This document shows, piece after piece, positions 22,444 through 33,236 of a stretch of 64,000 bases of DNA; positions within the stretch are counted from its first letter, which is position 1, and every line of letters begins with the position of its first letter. Source of the stretch: Spinellus fusiger (Eukaryota > Mucoromycota > Mucoromycetes > Mucorales > Phycomycetaceae); the NCBI GenBank assembly GCA_025094145.1, contig JALLLS010000088.1, forward strand, positions 1-64,000, written 5' to 3'. The notes beneath the pieces were generated by a model. The model did not search any database and was not told the DNA's origin. It worked only from the letters and a program-made list of their open reading frames with translations. The position numbers and the translations under genes were made by a program.

Positions 22444-24609
22444 ATGCCAATATCAGATGTACTGTCTTCATTGAGTGAAATAGCACCAGAGTCATTTGTG
22501 CAGCTCTACCACGATTACTTACCTCAAGAGCTACAAAGTAAAGCAGGTCTTTACTCTCTGGGTGCAATTGCAGTAGCAACAGCAGTCTATGCATACTATA
22601 GAAAGCTCACAGATCCCCCGCCACATCTGAGACATATACCATACATTTCTTTCACCAATTTTATTGACTGTGCCATAATAAATAACAGTGTGCAGAATTA
22701 TATACATAATACTATGCCACCTATATTGGCAAAGAGCAATGGTGTTTATTTAGTAAGTATTATGTTTAAATGTACAGAGGAATGGTTAATAATTCTCTAT
22801 TAAACAGAAACCCGGGTTTCCCGGTTGGTGTGTTATGGTTTCCAGTCCACAAGCAGCTAAACAAATTTTACTCAGGATGGGTAAGTTGTTTTCTTGGTCT
22901 GCTAAAATCCTATGTATTAATGTGCTATTTTATGGGATAAATGTAGATAAATTCCCCAGGATCAAACTGATCATGGGAGCAGATGGGACTGTTCTTAACA
23001 AATACATTGGTGGTCCTAATATTGTTTGTCTAAATGGTCATGATTGGAAAAGACATCGCAAGGTTTGTACTCAAATAGACAAAAGAATATATATCCAGGT
23101 AGCTTATCACAATCATAGATCGCCAATCCAGTATTTAACCGATCCATGCATGTGAAGCTATTTGGACACCTTACACAGACCATGTTTAATACTATTGGTG
23201 AAACAAATGGTACTGTTGATATGGTTGATCTTTTTGAACGATGGACATTGGATGCCATTGGAAAGGCTGGTTTTGGTAGGAAATAAGATATCTATTAATC
23301 TGTCATTTACTGATTTACTTTTGTGTTTATAAACAATCCAGGATTTGACTTTAGAGCTTTGGTAGACAAAAACAACAAATGGGTGGAAAATTACAATAAT
23401 ATCAAAGAGGGTATGACCAGGTTGTTCTTCTTGATCTTCCCTATATTGGATACAAAATTATTGCATCTCTTCCCAAAGAGACAAGCGCTTCATGAGAAAT
23501 TAAATGAATTTTTGGGCATGTTGGACTCTATCATTGATCAAAAACGACGAACAATTATCAAGGAAGATACGAATCAAGAGGGAGATAATGGGAAGGATCT
23601 CTTAACATTGATGATTGAAAGTGAGATGTCTGGAGAAGGTGCATTGTCCGATGAAGAATTAAGAGTAAGTAGTATAGACTTTTACCAAATACCATAACCT
23701 CATACTGACTATGTCTGTTATTAGAGCAACTTATGTATATTCTTCTTGGCTGGTAATTATTTATAGAACAGTGTTAGTGAATAGCTAACTCACCTATCTA
23801 TAGGCCATGATACAACTGCATTCTCTCTTGCCTTTGCTATCTATGAAATGGCAGTTAACCAGGTAAGTCGAGATAAGAGTTGCCAAACACAAGTTTCTCA
23901 TGGCATATTCTGGAAATAATAAAATAGAACATTCAAGATAGGGCTCGTGAAGAAGCCATTAGAATCCTTGGTGATAAGCCTGAAGATGTTCTCCCAGATC
24001 TTGAGCAGACTAAGGAGATGGAGTACATCAATATGGTCATGAAAGAGGTAATTTTATCTATAGTAATAATCTATTAAGAGCTATTAATCACACTCTTTAT
24101 TCTTCACTAGACATTACGTATGCATAACCCTGTTTTCAATTCAACAGAGCACTATGCTAGTGAAGACTGTGAGATTGATGGAGTTTTTATTCCCAAGGGA
24201 ACGCATATAGCCCTTGATATATTGAGTCTCCACCGTAATCCTACTGTATGGAATGATCCCCACACCTTCAACCCTGAGAGATTCGCTCCTGGTGGGGAGA
24301 CTGACAATCAAACTCATGGCAATATGTCCTGGCTACCTTTTGGTGCAGGTGCTCGTCAATGTGTTGGAATGAACTTTAGCATATCTGAACAGCGTGTTGC
24401 CTTGTCAATGATGTGTAAGTATACATAGTATATAACTTTAGGACAATGTTTAGTTACTAACTATTATACCATCTTATTGTACAGTGCGCAAATACAAATG
24501 GCATCTCCCTGAAGATTCAATCCACAAAGACGTCCTTCAGTCACGCGGTATTGGATTTGGACTTATCACTGCAAAGGATCTGAATATTACCTTTGAGAAG
24601 TTATATTAA
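22444..24609 (+). CDS. Cytochrome P450 monooxygenase
   Basis: Membrane-anchored (ER) haem monooxygenase; substrate unknown. Ten exons: 22444-22752, 22808-22880, 22947-23062, 23119-23275, 23342-23664, 23725-23752, 23804-23862, 23928-24047, 24111-24414 and 24485-24609. All joins are canonical GT-AG and in frame, giving 537 aa. An N-terminal transmembrane helix lies at about residues 36-52, helix C is WKRHRK, and the I-helix is AGHDTT (split by an intron). The ExxR motif E395-T-L-R398 also spans a splice junction. NPERF follows, and the haem signature PFGAGARQCVG has the iron-ligand Cys479. The full set of motifs implies a working enzyme needing a P450 reductase elsewhere. Possibly in the large Mucoromycota CYP509-type group, but the family was not tested. 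Confidence 0.93.
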
Positions 24610-25204
24610 CATACTTGCTGTACATGCACATGTCTTTTCTTTAAAGTCTATCCAAAGACACCAGAAGAGTGGGATGTACCTTCAAATTGTCATTTATTCA
24701 ACTTATCTACTTTATTAAATATTCACTTTCTACTACTGCTGATTACTATTGAACTGCTATAGACTATGGTATTGTGATGATCCAATTAATAAATTTACGA
24801 TGATTCAGTATCTTGCTATATGTAGTTCAATATTTTTGTGGATATAGTTGGTGGTTATAGTCTTCTATTTTTGAGTGGATTTGCCTTTGGTCTTTGTAAA
24901 TTATTGGATAACCATCGTGACAGTATTATTGCTATTAGATCTGTAGGTGGAAACTGGGTTGTGAACAAAAGCAATAATAAACCTACATAGCACTCTATTG
25001 TTGCTGTATAACAAGGGAAGGCTGAAGATTCTGTGCAATTCATTAGATGTTCTAGCCATGAGATAAGAGTTTTTTTTTTGTAAACAAACAGTTCAGTGTC
25101 TAAACACTTTTTTGGTTTCTAATCAACAAAAAGTTTAGTTTCTAAAAGCACTTATAAATAGTGTTACAGATATATTTAAATCAAGGTAATCGGTAAGAAC
25201 AGTA
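24610..25204. other. 3' flank of the P450 gene, no gene seen
   Basis: AT-rich; no coding or repeat signal recognised. Confidence 0.5.
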
Positions 25205-25370
25205 TTCAAAGACTCAATCAATAAGGGGTGTGTTAAATAGTTAAGTTGTATTTCTTAAAGACTCTATGCTACGAATTTAGAGACTACTTGTATGTATTTC
25301 ATCCAAGATATAATCAACATAAGGTTAATTATTTAATACCATTCTCTTCTCAACTACACAGGCAATGCCT
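25205..25370 (+). repeat. Diverged R1 copy
   Basis: Shares the order ggggtgtgttaa, ttcttaaagact, gactacttgta, taccattctcttct with 21168-21330 but with many substitutions; an older copy. Confidence 0.55.
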
Positions 25371-26280
25371 TCCTATGGACAGAGTATTCTTTCAGTGGTA
25401 ATAATGGAGTACTTGTTCTAAATCTCAAAATATGTTTATTCATCTTTACTTGGGAAGTAGAAGAAATAAGAAATACAGTCTTAAGAGGTTATGGTAGGCT
25501 GATCTATCTATTTCTTCTATAAACAAACTTGATTTTTTTTTCTTTTCATTAAAGATGGAATACTATGTCCTGAATAAACAGCACATAAGCACATAAATCA
25601 AGGTCTGGTGGTATCGTCCATACTCTCATCTGACAAGTTAATACTGTTTTTCACTTGCGCTAACAGTTGACAATAAGATATATGGAGAATATTAAGCTTT
25701 CATTTCTTTAGAGTAAATTAGGATTACAAAGATATTATGGGGCAAACGTGATATCATAAATGCCATTTTAATAGTGATGGTGTTGAAAACCATAAAGAAT
25801 TCAAGTCAATATAGGACCCGATATGTGCATCATTTACCTTGAAGATTGGTTACCTCAAATTTTACTGTTATAGAATCATAGTAGTGTTGAGTGTCAATAA
25901 GAAATTGAGGTGGTCCTACCTTGGAAATAGCATTAAAGTTACATCAGATCAGTACCTCACTCACTGTCATAATATGTATCCAACATATTAAACTATCATT
26001 AATATACTCTAGAGCTTCTTTTAGATCCAACAGACACACTCTTTTTTTTTGTATTAACTCCTGATCCAACAAACAAGAGAAATAGTAGCAGTAATAAAAT
26101 CAGTGTTATAAAAGAAAGATGTGAGCCGTATTTTTTTTTCTTCTTTTTTGTATGGAGCCTCTGGCTCTGAGTTTATTTGGTGATAATCTTATTTAAAGAG
26201 GAAAATAGAGTCACAGCCTGTTTTTGGCTTTTCTAATTTTCTATTGTTTTTCTAATTAAGTAATTTTTTTTAGGGGAGAG
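25371..26280. other. Intergenic, no gene seen
   Basis: AT-rich sequence with poly(T) runs next to the 3' end of the following minus-strand LINE. Confidence 0.5.
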
Positions 26281-26289
26281 AGCACTGTG

Positions 26290-28398
26290 TCACTCAATGT
26301 CCATATCAAGTTCTGACTGGAGGCGGTCTAAGAGGCGAGTAGCAGTAGAGAGAACAGCAGAGGTGATAGGTACATTATCGAATATGAACATCCAATGGTG
26401 ACTCCATATAGCCAGAAGAGCACAGCCAAATATGGAGACGTTAGGAGTATTGGAGACACAGGCTGCTGGGAAGGTAAAAGAGTAGAGAGCTGCAACAAGG
26501 TCGGAGGGCTGAGGAGAGAGGCCAAAATGTTTGTGCCAAAAGGAAGACCAAAAGGACCATTTCTCTGGGCAGGTAAAAAGGAGGTGCTCTTGAGTATCTT
26601 CAGCAGCCGAACAAACAAGACAAGTGCTGGAAGGAAAGGAAGAGGGAACAAGTTTGTGAAGGAGAGAACGGCATGATATGCTATGGTGAAGAGCACGGTA
26701 CCCTACATTGTGAGTAATATGTTGTAGGGGAGAATACCAGAGCTCTTTCCAGTGGGCTAGCCGAAGAGGAAGGTTAAAGGAATATGCTGATGAGGATACT
26801 TGCATGAATATTGTTAGATAAAGACATGGAGAGAGACGAGACCATGGCTTGGAGGGTACCAAAGCGGAAAGGAAAGAAAAGCTGTCTACTGTAGATCTGG
26901 TCCTAGGGGAGAGCAGAGGAAAGAGAGTCTGTATCAATTGGACAGGTAGCAAGGCTCTGAGAAGGAAGGGCTGTAAATGTAAGGATTAGCTACCAATCTT
27001 GTGAAAAAAGTTGCAAACAATGCGTGGATAATTGGTAAGGCTACCAGGAAGACGGCGCTGTAGAACATCAAGCTCTTGATTCACCTCAAAAGCATCACTG
27101 ACTCGGAGAGCACGAGGAGAAGAAAGATTTGGATGTGGAGAAGGAGAGAGACCCTTGAAGGTCGAATCATGGAGCAGACAACACAACAAAGGCTCAAAAG
27201 CAAGATTGAACAGCACAGGAGAGAGAGGATCTCCCTGGCAAAGACTACGAGATTGGGTGAGTGAACAAGAGATATGTCCATTGACATTGACCTGTATCTG
27301 TGTGGAAAAGAAGAGATTGCATATGCTATTCACTAGAAAAAGAGGAGACTTGAAATGTAACATAACCTTGTTAAGGTGGTCTGGGTGAACTCTGTCATAG
27401 GCCTTTTCTTGATCCAACAAGAGACCTACAGCAGAAGAGTTTTCTATTCTAGCCTGCTCCATGGCAATCTTTGTGAGCATGCCATTGTCAGCAATGAACC
27501 TTCCTCACACAAAATCTGTCTGGTAAGGCGAAACAAGGCTACTGGCAGCTTGGATTAGACAACCATTTAGAAGACAAGTGAAGACTTTGGCATCTGTGTT
27601 AATCAAGGCAATAGGCCTCCAGTTCTTGAGAAGTCAAATCCCCTTTCTTTGGCAGAAGTGTCAAACATTTTGATTGCCAAGGAGGGAATATACCAAGTGT
27701 TAATGCTTCATTGTACACTATGTTAATCAGGTCAGTACAGACAGGGTGATCAAAAACTAGGTGTAGAATTTCATAGGCAGACCATCAGGGCCAGGACTGC
27801 TTGATCTTGGAGATCTTGCTGAACCATCCCTAATGTCTGCTATGGTAAATTTGTTGGTGAGAAATGAGCCCATACTCTCAGAAAGAAAAGGTTTGGGTGG
27901 AAGACGAGTGAGCAAATAATCAACAGCCAAAGACACTACAGGATCTGGAGTGTACAAGCCAGTGTAGAAGATAGCAGCAGCATCAGTCATCGTGCGAGGA
28001 TCTGTGCATAGAGTATTTGTTACTGGGTGCTGCAGGGCAGTGATGTTCTTCTTGATCTGTCTTGCTGTAACAGTTCTCTTTAGATATCCTGCAGAGGTAT
28101 CTCCCTTCTCACCCCACATCTTCCCAGACCGAAGGGCAAGGATCTCCACCTGTTCGTGTTGTACTCGTTGTAGTTGCTTTTCTACTACAGACAATTGGAA
28201 GTTCTGTGCTGGTTGGTTTCTGAACTTGTGGATAAGTCTATCCCGCTTGCTCTGAAGCATACGTTCTGCTGAGACAAGGGACTGTTGGCGACGACGAGAA
28301 AAGGACTTGATGAAGCAAGTGACTTGCTCCTTTAACTGATCCCACTTGAGTTGGACAGATAAAGAGTGAGAGAGAAGAGGAACACAGCGAGAAAGCAA
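26290..28398 (-). pseudogene. LINE-B reverse transcriptase, broken
   Basis: The N-terminal part (28398-27757) ends in SSPGPDGLPMKF (the PG.DG region). Motif A is LLLDQEKAYDRVHPDHL (near 27410) and motif B is QGDPLSPVLFNLAFEP (near 27230). The C-terminus has CLVCSAAEDTQEHLLFTC (a CCHC-like zinc motif, near 26600) and ends in an acidic tail at 26290. Motif C (YADD) is not readable in the surviving frame near 27060, and several frameshifts separate the pieces. Non-functional. Confidence 0.85.
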
Positions 28399-28411
28399 AG
28401 ATTTGAGTTCT

Positions 28412-29164
28412 TCACAAAACTCTGGTTGGAGGGCTAGACAAGGATTGGCACGCCAAGTCCTTTTCCCAGGTTACCTTGGGTCTCAAATCTAAAGGACGAA
28501 GTGAGTAGACAGTGATCCGACCACTGAGGGTGGATGTAGGAGACTGAAGAGAAGGAGTGTAAGGGAGCAATGTCCTTGGATGAAAAAAAATATAATCTAT
28601 GCTTGAGGAAGATATGCCACAATGAAATGTTGGCAGGGAAGCTTCTCCACCAAGAGTGATGGTGTCTATGCAAGAGTCAGAAATATACTGCAGCCATGAC
28701 TGAGGAGCCTGGCGAGGAGTGGAGGTAGATGAACGGTATGAATAGTTGAAATCCCCGAGCAGAATGAAATTCCTGGGGTGTTGAGGAAGAAAGAGAGGAT
28801 TGGTGACAAGTGAGTTAAGGAAGGTGTATCTAGGACGGTAAGTGGCAGGGGCAGATATCACACAAATGTGGATAGGAGGAAAGAACATGTTGGCATGCAC
28901 CACTGTAGCAGTAATGCAGCGGCCATAGAGGCTGAACAAAGGGTCAATGAGTGCAATGAGTGGTGATAAGGATACTAGGCTACAGTGAGGTGATCATAGT
29001 GATGAGGAGGTGCGGAAGAGTTGGTCAAAGGATTGTTGCATAGTGTCTGTATTGGCATGGGTTTCTTGGAGCGCAAGAAGATCCATACCTTTACTGCGTA
29101 GGTGTCATATAAATGATTGTCTTTTTTGAGGATCACCAAGTTTGGCGAGTCCTCTACAGTTCAT
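28412..29164 (-). pseudogene. LINE-B endonuclease domain, broken
   Basis: Starts MNCRGLAKLGDPQKRQ at 29164 with LLALQETHANTD, then ILLGDFNYSYRS (near 28770) and SSIDYIFF (near 28600). The SDHC phrase sits in the neighbouring frame (near 28510), so at least one frameshift is present, and there are stops near 29107 and 28990. The motif order is that of the LINE AP-endonuclease family. Confidence 0.8.
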
Positions 29165-29207
29165 AGTGCTTATCTTAAACATAAAATAAAATAAAATAAA
29201 AAAAGGA

Positions 29208-30078
29208 TTATTGTTCGCCCTTAGACGACACGTCCATGTTGATATTCATGTTTGAACGTTTATCAGACCGAAGTCTTCTGGGAGAGACAGGACGACGTTT
29301 TCTGGGAGACAAAGAGCGACGTCTGCCTGGCAAAGCTGAACGATGTCTACTCGGAGAGACAGAACGAGGGTCTCAAGGGAAAGAGATGGGTGGAGCATCT
29401 GGCAAGATGTCTGACAGTTTGGCAGGCTCTTCGACAACCAAAACAGCTGTAGGGTCGACAGCAGGCAGGGCAACTTCCTCTGTAGGATGGGTGGGAACCA
29501 CTTTCGTTCTTCATAAACGACCACTTCTTTGACAGTGCCAAATTTACTTAAACAGGCCCGAAGACCTGTGTTAATTTCTTCATAAGACATGAAGGGAAGT
29601 CCAACAATGTTGAGACGCAACAACATTGCTTAGGGGGAAATGGCAGGAGACGCAAAGAGAACAGAATCAGATACATTAATGCCTTCCTTATAGGCATGCT
29701 CGCAAGCAGCCTTGGTGGCAGAGTGAAACTCAAAAGTGGCTACTCGTTGATGAAATCTGCATTCTTAGCAGGAAGACTGTAAAAGACAGAGTGGCGAGAG
29801 GTACCCTGAGCCCACACACGGGGCAAAGGGTTTTCATTGTTGCTACCAAGAACGATCTTGGTACGAGTGGGGGTGGTGTGGTTAAGGAGCTCTTTCTTTG
29901 CGGCTCCAGAGAAATCTAGCTTTGTTCCCAAAGCAGCAGAGGAGACAGAGTTGGTCTTCGCATGTGTAGTGGAAGTGTTCTCTGAGGTTGGTGGAGTAGA
30001 TCTCGAAGTTTGTTGGTTTTTATTGCCTAATGGAGGGTCCCCTGGGGGTGTCTCTGGAGTTGAATGGGGACGAACCAT
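29208..30078 (-). pseudogene. LINE-B ORF1-like nucleic-acid-binding protein, broken
   Basis: Begins MVRPHSTPETPPGDPP at 30078 with a Thr/Ser-rich N-terminus. It then shifts frame through TFEFHSATKAACEHAYKEG into an RRM-like segment (LNIVGLPFMSYEEI, near 29600), and ends with an Arg/Ser/Pro repeat region (RRRSLSPRKRRPVSPRR, near 29300) before a stop at 29208. At least two frameshifts. It would bind the element's RNA. Confidence 0.65.
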
Positions 30079-30337
30079 GAGTTGTAAAGTATACAAGATA
30101 GATGCTTTATTAATATGACTATTCGAAACACTATACAGTTCATGATTTATAATGTATTAAAAAATAGGGTTATTCTATTGGCAGTTTACTAATGTCTTTT
30201 TCTTTTTACAATGATTTTCTGAGGATAATGAAGACACTAATAAGATAGATGAATGGAGTTGCCTCAGATGTCTCAAACTACACTTTCACGGTAAATGAAA
30301 AAGACGTGTAAGACAAACAGCAAAATGAAAAAAGTCT

Positions 30338-31836
30338 TTAGATCTTGGCCTTGGATTGTATAATTCTTCTGTGTTCTGCCAGCATGTATTTCTCTTGTAA
30401 TGCCTTGCCTGAATCTGACAAGCGAATAAGACCTTCCTGTGCTGTGGATGCTACAAGTCGGCCATCTCTGCTAAAGACCTGACCAAATGTAAGACCACGT
30501 CCGTCATTTGCACGTGGACTACGCATACTGTGCAACAACCTTTACACAATACCATAAGCATTTGTTCCATTCTGCCTTTTAATAACACGCTTACCATTCA
30601 TCAGCACGAGCAGGAGAGTGGAACCAGATTGTATGATCTATACTTGCCAGCATACCCACACTCTTGGATATGATACCGTTGTTTTGTAAAGAAGTCTTTA
30701 GGAGAGAATTATCAGAGGCATAGGCAATGGCACATGCATGGATTTTAAAACTGTTTTCTGGAGTCTTATTGTGAAGCTTAAACCAAAGATCCTATCATTA
30801 TACAGTATAAAAAGACAAAATGATAAATGTCTTTTCCTATCTTTCACCCTTATTTGTAGGCCTCTTTTCTTTACCTGAATATCTCTGGGGGTTCCATAGC
30901 CTTTTGCTACTTCTTTTGAAGAAAAGCTGGAAGTATATCTATAGTCCATAGGTGAACGCTATCCATAAACATTAGAGGCCTGTTCTTATCCTTTCTTCAT
31001 TCATCCAAATGACTTACATCTTTTAGTTTTGATTCGTAAAACTCGCGAAGTTTGATGGACATTTCTTCTGTATTAAGCAATTCTCTGACTCTCACATTCT
31101 CACTAATTTTCATATGAGTGCCTTTCTTTTTTAAGATGATGATAATAATAATAATAATAAATATCTATGAAACTTACGATATTAAATTCTCTGGGGCAGG
31201 TACATCATGCATGGTAACCTATAACCCATACAAGATCAGTATCCATTCATTTGACTGCTCTTTATATTTTTATATTTATATAAAGTAAGAAAAAGTGTAT
31301 TTACTTGGTGTTCTAGTTTGGTTCCCTTTTCTTCTTTAGCAAAACTGAGGTTGACGGTAAAGATATGCTTGCCAAACTGCTTTGCAACGACGCTTCTTGT
31401 AGCAAAGGATCTTCCATCTCTCACTATCTTCACTTTGTAAATGACAGGCACCTCAGAAACGCAGGCTAGAATGAAGTAACAGTGAAGTGACTAGACAATG
31501 TAAGCCAAATAGATAACAGACAGCGATAGCTTACATGGATGTTGAACTCTTCTCCAACTGTGAAATAAGCAGCATTCAGAGCCTGGGCTATGATCTTAAA
31601 ATAGAATAAGAGATCCTCCATGGTGTTGTTGTTTGTACCTGTCCACCATAGACTCCACGAGCAGCAAAAGGTCTCCAAAGCTCCTCACTCATGTATAAGT
31701 TGGTGTCTAGTTTCTTGAGTGCAATTATTCTCTCGAAATCCAATGTTTCTTCTTCTTTTCCATGTGAGTATTCACTACTAGCAGATGTTATCTTATTAAA
31801 AGATTTGGTAGTAATGTTATCAGCAATGCGACTCAT
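30338..31836 (-). CDS. ACOT8: Acyl-CoA thioesterase II (TesB/ACOT8 family)
   Basis: Hydrolyses acyl-CoA to free acid and CoA, usually in peroxisomes alongside beta-oxidation. Eight exons on the minus strand: 31836-31639, 31594-31535, 31490-31305, 31218-31178, 31102-31018, 30958-30875, 30791-30595 and 30539-30338, all GT-AG and in frame, 350 aa. Double hot-dog landmarks: N-terminal domain RGVYGGQIIAQAL and VKIVRDGRSFATRSV; C-terminal domain AIAYASDNSLL (Asp245, TesB Asp equivalent), ASIDHTIWFH and GQVFSRDGRLVASTAQEG (its Gln completing the TesB-type catalytic set). The final tripeptide is AKI, a known variant peroxisomal PTS1 (Candida tropicalis), so import into peroxisomes is plausible. Start chosen at the first ATG; the next gene-free stretch upstream carries no further exon. 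Confidence 0.93.
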
Positions 31837-32403
31837 GATTATTGTTTGGTTCTAAGAGATAAGGAATAATACTAAAAAAGATCAGTCCATCGATCTTTTT
31901 ATACCATCTTTCTGTCTCGGCTTGAAAATTAAGACATAGCAATGTAATCTTCTATAAGGTGATACAAATTAATGAGTACAGATAAAGATGTCATTGATTC
32001 ACTGTATACCTTTGTTTATCTATACTCTATTGACGTTTTCTTCCTCTTATGTCTTGTATGGATTTCTATTTTAACCGAGTGTTTTCTATTATACACTTTA
32101 GTCTTGCCTCTACCATTAACATTATGAAAAAAAAGAATTAGGCGATTCAAGTGCCCTACTCAATGGTAGAAAATGATACAATAACTCAGTTGAGATGGTT
32201 GGTCTTGAAATGGTAGGGAAATGGATAATTGTAAGACCGAATTGATAGATTATAGGTGTGTTAAATAAATTATTATTGCTAAGGTATTAGTCATTTGTTT
32301 TGAGAGATTCTCCTGATCACTCCTACAGTCCCAAATCCATCATAGATTGAAAATATCCTTTATCCAGTTGTTCAATAATTAAAGATACATTGTACCTGAT
32401 ATA
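31837..32403. other. 5' flank of the thioesterase gene
   Basis: No gene seen; the start of this region presumably holds the thioesterase promoter. Confidence 0.4.
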
Positions 32404-32505
32404 TACCATTTCCGAAAAGTAATGTCGCATTCACTTGTCACATCTGCGTATATATTGTATTATAAATATTTATGAAACGCGACATTAATTTCTGGAAGTA
32501 GTGTA
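32404..32505. mobile_element. 102-bp MITE-like element
   Basis: Imperfect inverted termini of about 26 bp (ttccgaaaagtaatgtcgc at 32410 against gcgacattaatttctggaa at 32479) are bounded by TA dinucleotides. The terminus resembles those of the mariner elements at 19835 and 33237 (tacactactttc..., gtcgca). It has no coding capacity. Confidence 0.6.
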
Positions 32506-33098
32506 TGCCTTTACATTAATAGAGATAAAATAACGTTTAAATGTTTTAATATTCTTAAAAAGAAATTCTACTGCCACACATTATAGTTGTAGAGACAATT
32601 ATTAAGACACCCAACAATCGTATGAAATCAACAAAACTTCGCTGATTTATCACTTATTTTCAAATAAATATTAGAGTCATTCTATTGAATAACGAGAAAC
32701 TGTCTGATATCTATAACTACATTTGCCTAATACTATCTTGTCAATTAGAAGACTTGAAAGTAATACATGGGGCATTATAGTATTCTTCCTTAGAATGACA
32801 CCAAGCTGTATTATGTGATGGTATTATTTACTAGTATTATAAATGCTATATTCGAATATGTTTGTGTGATTAAGTTAGCCACGTTGATAGAACTGGAATG
32901 GTAAATTCCAAAAAGAATTATTCCATATAAAAGAAAACATCATAGAATCTATCCAATGATATCACTAGATCCGGATATTATTTCTTGAAATTTCCCGAAT
33001 ATTTTGCCATCCTTGTGGGTCGTGTTTTATTATTCTGTTTATGTCATCAAGAATACACAGAGATAAAGCAATGCATTTAAAGATAGCCTGTTGCTGCT
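32506..33098. other. Intergenic, no gene seen
   Basis: AT-rich with no recognisable feature. Confidence 0.5.
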
Positions 33099-33236
33099 TA
33101 CACACCAGGAGATTTTCTAGCCTTTAATAAGCAATACGATCTCCTTTTATGTCACAACGCACATATCACCTTTTATGGAACTGTGTTTTAAATCAAAGGT
33201 TTGCGGATATCCAAATAATTGTTTCTTTTTGTAGTA
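33099..33236. repeat. Repeat R2, left part of the occupied site
   Basis: Similar to 59080-59216 (cacaccaggagattt, ccttttatggaactgt, aaaggtttg.ggatat). It continues on the far side of the mariner element at 34854-34897. Confidence 0.75.

Larger units (their letters stand above)
26281..30078 (-). mobile_element. Degenerate LINE, family B (ORF1-EN-RT)
   Basis: Minus-strand non-LTR retrotransposon of about 3.8 kb that keeps the order ORF1, apurinic-type endonuclease, reverse transcriptase and C-terminal zinc motif, with numerous frameshifts and stops. A T-rich tract on the plus strand (26265-26275) may be the remains of a 3' A-rich tail. It lies between the P450 and the thioesterase genes. Confidence 0.85.

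Noticed and set aside
26395..26676. Plus-strand ORF over LINE-B
   Set aside because: Antisense of the RT C-terminal region.
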